Shown here: positions 10,215 to 23,931 of the stretch, in pieces
How positions within the stretch are numbered: position 1 is the stretch's first letter
Layout of the letters: each line of letters starts with the position of its first letter
Source: Turbatrix aceti
Taxonomy: Eukaryota > Nematoda > Chromadorea > Rhabditida > Panagrolaimidae
Reading direction: 5' to 3'
Assembly (NCBI GenBank): GCA_963969345.1
Contig: OZ017769.1
Coordinates: 496,001 to 560,000, forward strand
DNA length: 64,000 nt
Program-made: the position numbers and the translations under genes
Notes under the pieces: generated by a model
What the model was told of the DNA's origin: nothing
The model's database searches: none
What the model saw: only the letters and a program-made list of their open reading frames with translations

Positions 10215-11610
10215 GTTTCCGATGTTGATGGGAAAATGAACCACACCTGTAATGCGATGACACATGGTTGTGTATCGTAATCGAACAACAACAGAAAACA
10301 AAAATGTTTATGACAGCTTGGTGCGAAAAGTTGGGGGTTTTCGTATGTAAGTATATCGCTTGTTTGAAAAAGTGCATAATTTTGATGTCCAAACGATTTT
10401 TGTTTCTCGTTGGTTACAGTCTTCTACGAAGGTGGCAAATCGACTGGATCACTCAGTCTTGGCATCGACGAAATCGGGGCGGCATGCAAAAATTTTTTGA
10501 TACTTTTTGTCACCTCTCAAACAATTTTTTCGATTGCAGGTATGCAATTTTGAAATATAATTTTTAGCCCAAAACATCTTAAATCGAGTCAGGTGTACCA
10601 GACAGGTGTCAGATGGTGAATCAACTTTGAATTCATTCAACAAACCTCCCCCTCATGGCAAGTAAATAATTTATGAATGAATAAACACTTCACACGTTGA
10701 ATCACGGCCATCGCAACCGTTATTCACACTAATTTTCCACTATTCGTCATCAATGGCCCCCACATAAAAAACTTACAAATTTTGCAAAACCTATTTTTTA
10801 TAATTTTTTTTTAATATAAAAAAATGCGGAAGAATGAATTGAAAAAAAAACTTTCTTTATCATTTTTTTTCAAAAAAATTCATCGACCAAATTCGGGTCG
10901 ACTGTGAAACCTGATAGCAGAGCCAGCTTGTGTGGTGTTCATGACGTAAAAAAGCCCCACGTCATGAGTTCACCAAACTGTTCTCTGGTACTTTTTTTGT
11001 CATTTTATTTGCAAGTTTTTCAAAAAAACAAAACAAATAATTTTAATGTGATCTCAAATGTAACCAGAACCTAACCAGCCTCATTTCACGTGAATTTCCC
11101 GCTCTACAAATTCGCTCAAGCAAAAAAAAGACATCGTATCCCGCACTGCGTCCGCCACGAGGGCAAGCGAAGCGGGGGTGGAAGTAGACGACAGCAAAGA
11201 AAAAACCCGTGTACTCTGGTACTCTGCTTCGTACCAAAGTACACGCCTAGCAAGATGGGTGACCTCCCCGGAGCATACCTACCTACCACCGGCGGCAGAG
11301 ATCACGACTATTTGTCTGCTCCTTTGTTTGGGAGGAGTGAGTAATGTTTGTGAGGCGAAAATGCATAGTCAAAAAGAACACAGGAAAAAATACATGAAGC
11401 AACCACCACTGATCGCGGTGAGAGATCACATGCTCCCCGCCCTCCCCGAGGGCCTCTTCACGGCGAACAAGAAGAAAGGAGGTTATGAGAAGTCACATTA
11501 TTTTTCTCCTGCGCATCAAAGTATTTGATGATGACAAAACAGCGAGGAAGAAACACCGAAAACCCAGGGACGTGTAAAAAAATGACTATTTTTTTTAAAT
11601 AAAAATTTTT
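10215..11610. other. Non-coding, nothing recognised
   Basis: AT-rich DNA downstream of TFB1M. One imperfect hairpin (11209-11222 against 11231-11244, 12 of 14 pairs) is the only structure noted. Confidence 0.45.
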
Positions 11611-11616
11611 TTTATT
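11611..11616 (-). terminator. Poly(A) signal of TFB1M
   Basis: AATAAA on the minus strand, 20 bases below the stop at 11636. Confidence 0.6.
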
Positions 11617-11635
11617 TATCCAAAAGGTTTTCAAA

Positions 11636-13029
11636 TCAACAAAATTCAATAAAAGAAACACCAGTCTCAAGCCGTCGATCCGTGACGCCGCTGGGAGGCA
11701 CAAAAGTCGGTGGAAGGGCTCCCGGCTCGTTCGATAACTCCTCGAGCGTTCGTTCAGGTCTGACGTGATTGAACAGGAAGAGCCCAGGTAACGAGCGGCA
11801 CTGCTCTTCGTAGACCACGCATGCCGCCCCGATTTCGTCGATGCCAAGTCTGTAGGATTGGGTTGTCGGGTCGATGCGGCACCTTCGAAGCAGATCATGT
11901 GCCATTTCGTCAGCCATCTCTTTTGGGTAGAGCGTTTTTATGCATTTGATGACGTGCTTCTGGCGGTAGATGAAGACATGTCTCGCGACTTTTTCGACCA
12001 ACTAAAAAACATGCGTTTTATAAAAAAGACGACAAAAGTCGCTTCAAGAGAAAAACCTACGGAAAAATCGCAGGGAATCAGTGGCTCCATTCTGGGTTCA
12101 AAAGTCACGACGCCGACATCGATCTCGGGCTTTGGCACGAAACAGTCACCGGGAATGACGAACTGCAGCTTTGGTTCCGAGACAAATTGCGTGACTACTG
12201 ACAGCCGGGATCGAAAGTCGCTGTCAATCGGTCCGCAAAGACGTTTGGCGACCTCGAGTTGAAAGGTCAGCGTCAGAGGCACTCGTCCATACGACCACGC
12301 GCCTTGGTGACGACTCATTTCTCGAAGATACCTGAAAAACATTCAAACTGTCAAAAAAATGTTGTACCAATAAAATCACGTTTTGGGCGGGCCTCGAAAT
12401 CTCATCAAAAATCAAAACTCACTTGATAATCAACGGAGAAGCGATATTGAACGGCAGATTGCCGACAATGTGGATGTCAGGTGGCGAATCTAGCCAGTCA
12501 TGCGGATGAGCGATCTTAGCTTCGGTGATGAAGGTTCCAAGGTCTGTTTTGAGTGCATCCCCGTGATGGATGTGCAGACGGCCGTCGGCTGCCTCGGCTA
12601 GGTGCTCGAGAGGGGGTATGAATCGTTGGTCGATCTCGATGACATCCAGCCTTGCACATCCTCGTTCCAGGATCGAGCGTGTGATGCCTCCTGGACCGGG
12701 ACCAATTTCGATGACGTGGGCATTCTTCGAGAAACCGGCTTTTCGGGCGATCTACAATAAAATTAAAAAAAAAATAAATGGCAACAGACGGTTAAAATGT
12801 AAAAAAAGCCATAGAAAAAGTAAAAAAAATCATCGTAAATATGTATGATGATTTTCAAAAAGGATATGAAACTTCTGTCTATTTTACGATACTTTTGGCC
12901 TGTTTAGCCTACCTTATTTGTCAGATTCATATCCATAAGATAATTTTGTGATAATATTTTCTTTGCTCGCAGTTTGTACATGTGAATGAAGTCTCGAAGA
13001 GCCGGTAACGGTGGAATGCGGGATACCAT
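11636..13029 (-). CDS. TFB1M: Mitochondrial rRNA adenine dimethyltransferase (TFB1M-like)
   Basis: Methylates two adjacent adenines in the small mitochondrial rRNA, using S-adenosylmethionine, in the mitochondrial matrix. Exons 13029-12913, 12751-12423, 12331-12061 and 12001-11636 join in phase to 360 aa, close to the usual 345. Visible KsgA/Dim1 motifs: SQNYLMDMNLTNK near residue 27 (motif X), EIGPGPGGITRSIL (SAM loop), EIDQRFIPPL (acidic ribose-binding residue), the catalytic NLPF motif in HIVGNLPFNIASPLI, then SYGRVPLTLTFQLEVAKRL and FVPKPEIDVGVV typical of TFB1M. The start is the only ATG before motif X; TTTCTAG just upstream could be a trans-splice acceptor. The GUK gene lies 529 bases upstream on the same strand. 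Confidence 0.95.
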
Positions 13030-13557
13030 GATGCCCTAGAAAGTGTATCAACAGTTTATTTGCATGTAGCAAGTCTGAAATCTAATTCTGTCTAGCAAAT
13101 GCCTTAATCCTAGTTCAAATGGACCAAAAAAATACAAAATTGCGCCGCATTCAGCTTGTATCTCCTTTTTGGGCTTCATAATCCTCATTTACGTTTTATC
13201 ACTTCAAGGCATTCCTCTTCGTTTTTTTAAAAGCAGAGTCCTGAAAAGCTGTCCAAATCCAAAGGTACACATTTATCCGCTCTTAGACAGATTTATTATT
13301 CCCTTCAGTCCGTTATCATTTTATTAATTTATCAATAAAAAATGCTAAAAATTCCATATTCTAGTTGCAACGTTGGTTCGCATACGAAACCGATAAAGAG
13401 GTAATAAATAAACGTAATACTACGGTAGCCTTGACTCAAATAAATACTTGTGATAACAAAAAAATTGCACGTTTTTTTTGTTTTTGCTGCGATAAAGTTG
13501 AGTTATAAATCCAAATCCGGTGGTTTGTGTTAATCCGGTTGAAAGTACGAGTGATTT
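13030..13557. other. GUK-TFB1M intergenic spacer
   Basis: AT-rich, no exon seen. The two genes are on the same strand, so a shared transcript is possible but the gap is long for a compact operon. Confidence 0.4.
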
Positions 13558-14509
<952 letters not shown>

Positions 14510-16079
14510 GAAGAAAAAATGAAAAGCTAAAAATTTACTGGCTGTTAAGATACCGGTGGCTTGTTTACGTCTAAAAGGACACTGGAGGGGCGGATAGTGG
14601 TAGGACTCCGGGGAAAAGTCAGAAAAAAGGAGGCCGTAGCCGACAGCTTTCCCTGGGAGATGGAAAAAAACTGACTGTTAATCGGACAGGAGAGAAGATA
14701 AATTATAAATAACGACGGCTACAAAACACGCATGAAATACACACAAACACATGTTTTGTACAGAAAAAAAGCGTATCACGCGAGGAAATTTTTTTCATGT
14801 CCGGTGTCAGGTGGATTAGCAGCTAGCTGGAGCTTTACAGTCAGTCATCATCTTTATCAGAGATATTGCAGTGTGAAAAAAAATTAAGACAGCAATTGCA
14901 CGCAACCAACCACTCTGATGACACGCTTGCTACGTGTCTCTCTGGGGAGTTGGTGGACGTATGAAATCCCTCTATAATTTATCTGCTAGCACAGTGTGTT
15001 AATGGATAGGATGCAGAGGGGAGGGATGAAACTGATTCATCGTTGATGACATAAAAAAATTTGTTAACAGCAAATTGCAAACAGGGAATTCAAAATAGCT
15101 ATTTTTAATTTTCGATGGCTAAAAATCCCCAACAAAAAATACAGTAACGAAGTAATAAAAAATAAACGTAAAAAATATTACAATATCCAAAAGTAACAAG
15201 AGTACAAAAAAAATACAGTAACAATGAACGCCCGCAGCGCACAAAGACGTTTTTTTTCAGTGAAAAAATGTTATGCAACACTATTTAGCCAAAAACCCAT
15301 TTTTTATGCCATTAAAACGTATTCCGTATTTTTACTACTCATAAAACATTTTTTACATCCCCATTCATATTTTCACACAAAAAAACATAAAGTTATCCAA
15401 TTTTTTCCCAATAATGTTCACAATAAAACGTGTTGTTAACGACAAAACTCCGAAACACATCGCACACCATGATTACAGTGAAGAAGAAATAAAGTAAGCA
15501 GCAAACTCAATAGATATACACCTGTTTACCTCTTACTCCTCCAAATATCGTCATATTCTTTGCGCCGCCGTAAAACTACTCAGAATCGTAGCAATAACCA
15601 TGTGCCGGCTATGTACTACGTTTGGGATGCGCGGAATTCGATGAGTAACTTTGCAAAACATTTGGCAACCAGAGAAAGCGTAGCCAAGCCTGAGGATGCT
15701 AATACGAGTGTCGAGACCATAGGACAGACGTCTGTCTCCATCGTCTACCCGCCCCTGCTGCACATTTTTTGTCTTCTACTTTCCCGAACCGAAATCAACA
15801 ACCTGTAAACCTAACAACAATCTAATCGCAATTAGGCTACACATAAAACTATTTTTTTCTCAGATCAACAGCCTAAAAAGGTCACAAAAAGTGTAGGTTT
15901 TATACAATTAGTGCTTGCAACATGCGATCGGATTGCTCGCCCGCGGTTCATTCGATGATTCGTCGTTGAATTTGTTGATTTTTTTTCTCGTCGTTTTTCA
16001 CGTTTCTTCTTCTTGCGGATGCCATTTGTTGGTCTACGCTTAATTTGCCGTGCTTTTTAGTGTTGAACCTTGCTGAGCC
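14510..16079. other. Divergent GUK/NDUFB9 upstream region
   Basis: It separates two divergent genes. No exon was recognised; open frames of 60-82 codons at 15.2-15.8 kb have no domain. A CTTTTTAG acceptor-like site lies 20 bases before the NDUFB9 ATG. Confidence 0.4.
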
Positions 16080-17142
16080 ATGGAATCACCAGCTTGGATG
16101 TTCACGAAGGCGCTTAGCCACCGCCAGAAGGTTGCTCGACTCTACAAGCGTGCGCTCCGCGAGGTCGATGCCTGGTACGGCGGCGATATGTGAGTTTCTT
16201 ACTTGTGAATTTGTTTTGGGTCTAAAACGTGGGAGACGGAACTTGTGAGGGATGATTTTCAATTGAAGGTGCTGAATTTAACGATTTACGTTGGTTTTTG
16301 AGGTTTTTGGTCCAATACAATTCATAATGTTTTTTTTTAATTGAAACATTACAAAAAAAAAGATTTCAATTGAAGTGTGATTTGGACTGTTTTTGGGGCA
16401 AAAAATAGAAACGATGGCCAAAACTTTGCGGTCACACTAAACGTAACGGTTTTTGTCAACAATTCATGATTGAAGTAACCTTTTATGATAATTGTATTGT
16501 TACGTCTAAAAAGTATCGAATCTTTTTTTACGTATATCGATATCGTTCTTTACACCCTTGCTGTTTTTGTGTAGTTGTTTTTTTACTGTGTATTTTTTAG
16601 GCTCAACGTTCGTTACCAAAAGGTCCTTATGCGTGCTCGCTTTGACGCTGCAAAGGACGAGAAAGACCCTCGCAAGGCCCAGCTTGTGCTCGCCGATGGC
16701 TGTAAGGAGCTCTGGCAGAAGAAGCACTTTAAGCCCTTCCGATGTGAGTTCCTTCACCATTTGATCTCCATACTTTTCTGTTTTTTACGTCGAGTGTGTC
16801 TGAAACGCCGGATTATCTCCGCAGACGACGATCATTATGTTTTCTTTTTTTTGAAGATTGTAAAATATCTGGTAGGATAATTGCACTCCTTTTTCAGTTC
16901 CTATGGACCCACTCGGTTCGTCGTACGATCGCGAACGTGAGGCGCCGGATCACATTGTGGATTACGAGACGTGGACTCTTCCCGAGCGTGAACAGTTCCC
17001 GTACTACTTCAACAAGCGTGAACAACGCAAGAAGGAACTCCTCGAGCACTGGTCTAAGATTGAGAAATCCTGGGATGAAGAAATTGCTGCCATCCAGACG
17101 CAGCTTCCCAAGGAAAAACAACAGGTGACCGCCAAGCAGTAG
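16080..17142 (+). CDS. NDUFB9: NADH dehydrogenase B22 subunit (NDUFB9), LYR protein
   Basis: Accessory subunit of mitochondrial complex I, in the distal part of the membrane arm. Exons 16080-16189, 16601-16743 and 16898-17142 join in phase to 165 aa. The N-terminal block QKVARLYKRALREVDAW holds the LYR-type motif (L-Y-K, residues 21-23), followed by YQKVLMRARFDAAKDEKDPRKA, matching the human pattern of LMRARFEE then KDMAKA. The third exon carries PLGSSYDRE and YYFNKREQRKKELLEHW, the conserved B22 C-terminal segment. It is a little shorter than the human 179-residue protein and lacks its basic C-terminal tail. The gene converges on the ZIP transporter, with about 570 bases between stops. Confidence 0.95.
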
Positions 17143-17711
17143 GACCGTTTCTCATGTACGTGACTCGATTGACTTGATCCGAAGATCGTTGACCTGTTTT
17201 TGGTACGTTTGTTTTGAGGGAAATTTTTTTGGGCTATTCTGAACGAAAAGTCGAAAACTTAGCATTTTTTTCTGTTTCCATAAATGTTTACAAAAAAATC
17301 TAAATCTAAAAAAATCTGAATTCTTGATCGTAAAAAACTCCCCGAATTGTTTTTCTGATCAAATTTGTCACCAAGAAAATCTTTTCTGTTCATGAAAAAA
17401 CAACCCGTTCTAAAAACATCCTGTTTGTTTATTTGTTCTTTTTTTACAGGCATACAAGCATCTGATCGAACTAGGCCGTTTTTTTCTTTTTTTCTCCGTC
17501 GTCGCGTCATTCTGTCGAATGAAAAGAACTTTTTTATACTAAAAATTGTGTTTTTATGTGCAAAAAATTAAATTTGTCAAACACACGCATCGCCAGTGGC
17601 CAAGTTTTTTTTTATTTTTCAAGTGAAAGTGTCAAAAATGATATTACGATTGCATACAAGGACAAGAAGGTGAGAAAGAAAAACAAAAAATCCCGTTTTT
17701 TTGTGTGTTGT
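17143..17711. other. Convergent 3' spacer NDUFB9/ZIP
   Basis: AT-rich, with AATAAA for the minus-strand ZIP gene at 17616-17611, about 96 bases below its stop. No exon was recognised. Confidence 0.4.
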
Positions 17712-18931
17712 TTAGTGAACGTGTACGCCACCGTTGATTTGACTTTCCACGAGTTGAAATCCGGCTATCACGGAGAATCCAGCGACGATAGCAGCTAGCT
17801 GCACGAGGTTTGAGTGATCGTTCGCCCGCTCCTGTGCGAGGACCTCGAAGAAGGTGACGTATATAAAAGTTCCCCCGGCAAGGCCTTCGAGTGCAAACGT
17901 GAATCCCTCCTTCGTCAGAGGATCTATGTTTGAGTTGAGCAGCAGCAACCCGATAATAGATCCAATGGGCGTCATCAGAGCGTAGACGAGCACTGTCGAG
18001 ATTGCTATCTTTGTTCGCCGGGAATTTGCCCGGGTGATCTGGAGACCGACAGAGAAGGCTTCGATGCCCTTGTGGATGATGAGGGAGAGAAACAGGGTCA
18101 GGATGCCCGACTGCTCGTCCTGGACACCGAGCGCGAAGCCTTCGAGCACGCTGTGGAACGACATGGCTATCGCGAACGTGATCGACTTGAGCAGGCTCCC
18201 GTGCTCGTTGGAGAGGTACTTGACTGTTTCGTCCATGACGATTCTGAAAAATTTTGCACCGTAAACAATTTCTTTGATGTGCATAACACCAGAACGAATT
18301 TTTTTAATGAAAAAAAAATTAGAAAAATTCAAGTTTTCATCACTCCAGTACCCCCTCCTCCGACCTACTCATGAGTCTTGGCAATGTAGCTCATCTGGGA
18401 AGTGGTTGACATCTTCTTCGATCCATTATTGTACCCATATGGCGTCGACGCATCCGTGACAGAAGCAGTGCGCCCTCGATTGTTTTCCTCAATCGTTCCC
18501 AGGGTCTTTGCCGGTAGAATCTGCGACACGTTGTCTCCACTGTCGTTTCCGACATTCCCCCCTACCGGCTCATGGACATGTCCGTGCACATCTGCGGAGA
18601 AAATCTTGAGAAACACCTCTTCGAGGAAGTAGACCAGGAAGAATCCCACGCACGACATGAACAACGGGAGCGGGTACGATGTCGTCCACCCGGCAGACTC
18701 GTGGAACTTAACGTAGTTACCCTGGACGTGAGGAATGATGTCGAGGAAACAGGTGCCGATGAAGACGCCTCCGCCGAAGCAGGAGAGCAGCGTCAGCACC
18801 CAAGATGCCCGACGCGATTCCTCCGATGCCCTGTTGATGAGTTTGACGAGTTTGAGGGGGAGCAGACCGGCTGCTGCCGTGGTCAGGAGCATGGCAAGCG
18901 CCAGGCTGAGTTGTAGGATGATCGGATCCAT
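17712..18931 (-). CDS. ZIP-family zinc/iron transporter (SLC39A1-3-like)
   Basis: Moves Zn2+ (possibly other divalent metals) into the cytoplasm across the plasma or an internal membrane. Exons 18931-18369 and 18243-17712 join in phase to 364 aa. Eight hydrophobic segments are visible: three before and five after a long variable loop. That loop carries the short His motif HGHVHEP typical of ZIP metal handling. TM4 holds SFHSVLEGFALGVQ and TM5 HKGIEAFSVGLQ, the metal-coordinating HxxxE and HxxxE motifs, both intact. These motifs match the ZIP1/2/3 subfamily rather than the LIV-1 group. The start is the ATG placed directly after GCATTGCAG, a strong acceptor, so the 5' end is trans-spliced or lies in a UTR exon. 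Confidence 0.93.
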
Positions 18932-20403
18932 CTGCAATGCACGCAGAGCAGGTAAGGAAGGGCTCGTGTACTTTTTTCCATGAAGGACGCGTTAAACGAC
19001 AAAAAAGAGGGATTTGTTTTTGATCGAACGACGTAGGCAGGCAATCAATGATGCGTGGGAAAAGAGAAAGAGAAAACATGTGTGATCATGAACCATAGAA
19101 TCATGTAGTTTTTTCCGGCGGCTCGGACAACGAATGGTTGTCGTGTAGGCTTTAAAATATAACAAAAGAAAGAGGGGGTGAAAGGTATCCGGTCGATTGG
19201 TGGCAAAAATTCAAAAAAAATTGAAGGAAATGTTTGGGTTCAATCGATTCACTATTTCAAATGAACGATATTTGCGCAGAATAAATTTTCGGTCGAGAAC
19301 TACGGGACCGAATTTTTTTCAAATGATTCTAAAACACGATATAAATTTAAATGAACAATGTTTTTTTATAATATAGTATATATTTTAGAAACTATTTCTT
19401 TTAGAATTTTTTACAAACAATGGAAAAATAGAGGTTGAATAAATTCTCGAAAAATTTTCTAACGCATTTTAAAAATGTTATATTTTGTTAATTTACAGTT
19501 TTTTATTCCTATCCATTTTAAAAACGTACAAAAAATCCTATTGCATACGTAATCCAACTCGCTGACGCATATTATATTTAAAACGACAGAAAAATAATCC
19601 GGAATCATTGGTTTCCGCATCGGAGAAAAAATCGTAACTGTAAAACATTAACGATACCAAACACGCATCGTCAAAATTTTAAAGGGCAAAAATTTGACTC
19701 TCTTCTGCAATAAATAACCATTGATTCACCTGCAAGCATTCCCTTTTTTTTAAGAAATGTTGCATTGTGAAGGAGCCCCTTCTCCACTGTAAGGTGCATG
19801 GACTACAGATGTATGAATTCATCTAGCACAAAATACATAAATAAAAGTTAGGAACGCCTACATAAATTGCATGAAAGTTGCGATCACAGCGGGCGGCATC
19901 GGTACCACTCCCCCATCTGGGTGCTTGTTATCACCGTTTTTAGCCCTTCAGTTGTTATCGGACAGCGGAGATAGACACTGGTACTTTTCAATAAGACAAG
20001 GTACAGAACAGAGCTGTAAAGGTCCGTCTGCCGAAGATGGGGCGCAGTAGATAGGCCAGCACCGTTTTCCAACGGCGAAAAGGCAAGGGTTGGTGGGGGA
20101 ATCGTAGGATGGACAAAAAACTTTTGGGGGGGGGGATTATCACACGCCAGACAATACGAGCGATCGATTTAACGGTGCACGATGCAACACGGAGTACAAT
20201 ACATGGGACCGTTGGTTGGTTGGCGGAGAGATAAAACATATTTTTAACGGATCCTCTCCAAAAAAGGAAGTCAGTCGTCGTTCCCTCGTCGACCAGCCGA
20301 GGAGGAAGGCAGCGAAGGCGACTGACCTATGGGACCTTGTTGGACGACTGTCGATGGTGCCTGTCGACGGCAACAAATTTTTTGTCTTCTTTTTTGTTAC
20401 TGC

Positions 20404-20430
20404 CAGGCGGATCCTGTGATGATCCGCCTG
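20404..20430. repeat. Perfect 10-bp stem-loop followed by T run
   Basis: CAGGCGGATC and GATCCGCCTG are separated by 7 bases and followed by TTTTTT. It looks like a terminator but there is no gene before it. Confidence 0.7.
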
Positions 20431-21005
20431 TTTTTTAAGAAGAGATGAAAGGAGGGAAAATAGTCTAGGGATTAGGAAGAAGTTCACGTGTTTGTTGAAC
20501 TTTTTTGTAGGGCGGGGCTTTTGAGCAGGTTTGTTACCTTTTTTGACAGAAAACAATTTTACAGACTTAAAATCAAAGGATTTTTTGGAAAGTAAATACA
20601 AAAATGAGGAACCAAATCTCAAAAAATGACGAATTTGAAATTTTTTTCCTCTATCTTGTTTCTGGGAGTTTTGGATCCCTTTTTGGACAATAAAATAGAA
20701 AAAAATAGAGGCTTCCTCTTTCAGAAGGTGGTCCAAAAATCCAAAAAATTGACCTGTCTAATCCAGCACGACCGCCTCTCACCCATGAAAAGTCCACGGA
20801 TTGAATCTTTTCCTCCGTATCATTTTCGTAAACACTACCGCCCCTGCACTTGAGAACAAAGTCTGCACTATCGCTGGACGTCGGTGGAGACGGATCTCCA
20901 GAGTCATAAAACAATATCTATTTAGTTTATCTTTTGTGGACCGACTGATATCTGTCATCCCCGTTCCCTTCCGCGTCCCGCGTGATTCTGCATCCCATCA
21001 GCGGG

Positions 21006-21040
21006 AAACCCGTAGTCCAAGTGACTGGGACTACGAGTTT
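21006..21040. repeat. 13-bp inverted repeat
   Basis: Arms 21006-21018 and 21028-21040, with one mismatch and a 9-base loop. A perfect 10-bp inverted repeat with a 9-base loop follows at 21192-21220. Confidence 0.65.
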
Positions 21041-23872
21041 TCTTCCCACAGATGGCTAACCGGTTGTCGATCCTCCAGGAAGCTCTTCAAAAAAGGTGAC
21101 CAGCTCGCGGGCTTCTCACGTGTTTGTTCGTCGGAGAGCAACAAAAAAATAGGGGTGGTCACTGGCCGGCCGCGGATCACATTTGCAACCAACTTTGCAC
21201 ACACTCTGCTTGTGCAAAGTAGGCTGGGCTGCGCGTAGCGTAATCAAGAGATAAGGCAAATCGCGGGAAAGGTAAACAATATTTATAACGGATTATACCA
21301 ACAGACCAGGTGGGGAGTGAGTAAGTGACCTGATCGGGGTGGGTGGGGTGGAGAGAACGAACGTACATATAACAACATACAAATGAACATTGAAAAAGTT
21401 TTGATATAAATAATATTTTTTGATCCGATTAATAAAATTTTATAGAAAATTTTTATAACCGAAGGTTTTTTTTCCGAGTTAATTTTTTTAAATTGAAAAT
21501 TAAATAAAAAATTTGAAAATCAACTTATGTATGTTAAATTTTTTGCACGAAAAACGAATCACGAGACCTCACGCCAACACAACTCTTCTTTTCCATGCGA
21601 GTCAAAAAAAACCGGCTCGGAAAATAGTGATTTTTTTCACTTCCGCCCTTAATCGAGGGAAGGCCTCAGGGAAGGAGGGGAGGGAGGTTAAATAATGGAA
21701 ATACAAAATTCCCGTGACGTGCGCGAATGACCCTGACGGCTCTTGCCTGCCTCCAAACATACGCACACGTCCTCTGGACTGATGTGAAATCAGTCAGGCG
21801 CATCCTTCGCACCATCAAATCGAATCATTGGGATGGTGGCGGAGAAGGGAATCGATTGATGGACTTACATGGGTTGTACTCAAATTGATCACTTTTATAC
21901 CTGCAAGCGAACAACGATCTAAATACTTTCACACTAGGACCAATTTTTTTTTAATTCTAGCATATAAATTTTTTTGCTGGTTTCATCGCGATTCAAAGCA
22001 GCTTACAACCATTATTGGGGATTTTATATGAGAGATGACGTTAATTCGCAGGGCAATCTATCGTTAATGTATTTTTGCTCACAACAATCGATACTAGGAA
22101 CATAGAGAGATAACACGTAGTCTGGGAGAATAGCAAACAAGAATCTTGTCAAAATTGACCTATGGACTTCTATCATCATTCGACCCCTTATTAATGTCCT
22201 GGAAAATTTTTTATGACCTACTTATATGCAATTTGTTGGTCATAAGGCAAAGGGCATTTTTCCCACAAAATAAACAATTTTTACTATCTACCAATGCTAT
22301 TAAACTTGATTTATGATTGACACCTTTGAACCGGCGAATCTTTTAGACCACAGATTAATTTTTTAAGATGTCACAAATTTGGACAAAATGGCGTCACTTT
22401 TATAAAAAAGAAAAACGGCTTTCCTAAATTTTTTATTACAAAAAAAATATTTTTTGAAGAATTATTTGAACTAAAGCCGTAAAAAAACGATGACTAAAAA
22501 AATTTACAGGTCTGTCAACTACCGACCATCACCGCGACCATCTCGTCGATTTTGAATCATTCATTCATCGACAATTTTGCACGGATTACTTTTTTTGGGC
22601 ATGTCGTTCTTTGGTACATCAATAAGGTGAACATGTTGTTCTATTTTTCTCTTTGTCTTCAAAAAATGTATTAATTAGGATAAACATTTTTGGTGGCTGA
22701 AAATATATTTTTTTGATTTAATTAGACGGCCGGCGGTAGTCGATTGTCTGGCGCTTTTAATTAAATAATCCAAAAAATAGACTTTATATGACTGAACGCG
22801 TAGATCAAAATGGCTGCACATTCTGAGTACTAGTTCGAGAGCCAAGAGATGTTTTATATGTGCTCTACCGATTGCAGCAATGTTAGGTTATTGTTACAAT
22901 CAACACCCAACATTGATGCATGATGACGTGCAAAAAATATTACACAATACCTCTACAAAATCGACTACAATAGAGGATTTTTGATTTACAATAGTAAATA
23001 TTATATTTAGATTTAAAAATAGAAAATACAAACTCAAGTCGTTGTATTTTGTTGTAGATATTTTTAACAACAGTCCCGTGCACGCGTCACAGCATTCAGG
23101 TTTCCACGCGGAGTGATCATTTATGTATCACTTGTGATACCGTAATTTTGTGCATGCGTCAGATTGGATAATCCCATTTTGGTTTTACAAAAAGTGATTG
23201 ATCGGGAACATGCAAATAGTATTCAACTTCAGGCTCGATGAACACCTGATTCATCTGCATCGTCACCCACATAAATTTTTTTTACCAAATAATTACCTCA
23301 TTACGATGTGTTTCACGTGTCATTAAAAAAAATTTAGCTGTTGAAATAACCTGCATAAGCAAATAAAAAATCGTACTTTGATTGGAACCACCTACGCAAT
23401 AGCTGATTATCCAGTAAGAACAAAATTGTGTTTTGTTACAACAACTGGTACTATACTTTAATTGTTGTCGATGATGAGGGTTACACTTGGAATTAACACA
23501 CACGTTCGACCTTACAAAAACGAATCACTGTTTATGCAGCAAGGACTTGTCTTGTTGAAAATTTTGTTTTAAACTTTCGGAACGTTTTTGTGAAAGGAAC
23601 GTACTTTTTGAAACCTTAAAAATGTTTCGTTTTTTTGACAGTGGAAATGATTCGATGAAACTAAATTGCGTACTTCGGCGAGGTGCTTGCGCATTCATTG
23701 CATCTTTTGTTCTAGGTGGACAAATTACGAGACATGTTTGATTGTCTCATCTCCGAGGAACATCTCAAACTAAGCTTGGACGTTGACTATTCCATGATTT
23801 CAGGTGATGTTTTCGGATGTAATTCCTGAACTTGTGCTTTCTGATATTTTTTTCTGTTTCTCAGTAAATAAA

Positions 23873-23931
23873 TAGTTACAATTAGACCAGATCTTAAGGG
23901 ACCCAAATGGATGATGTTGGCGTAAACCCAT
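23873..23931 (+). repeat. Dispersed repeat copy A
   Basis: It shares the ATTAGACCAGAT-TTA-GG-CACAAATG word series with copy B at about 30505-30565, roughly three quarters identical over 60 bases. Confidence 0.5.

Noticed and set aside
20140..20736. 198-codon open frame on the minus strand
   Set aside because: Composition is Lys/Phe/Ser-rich as expected from AT-rich DNA, it spans a G-run and a hairpin, and no family was recognised.
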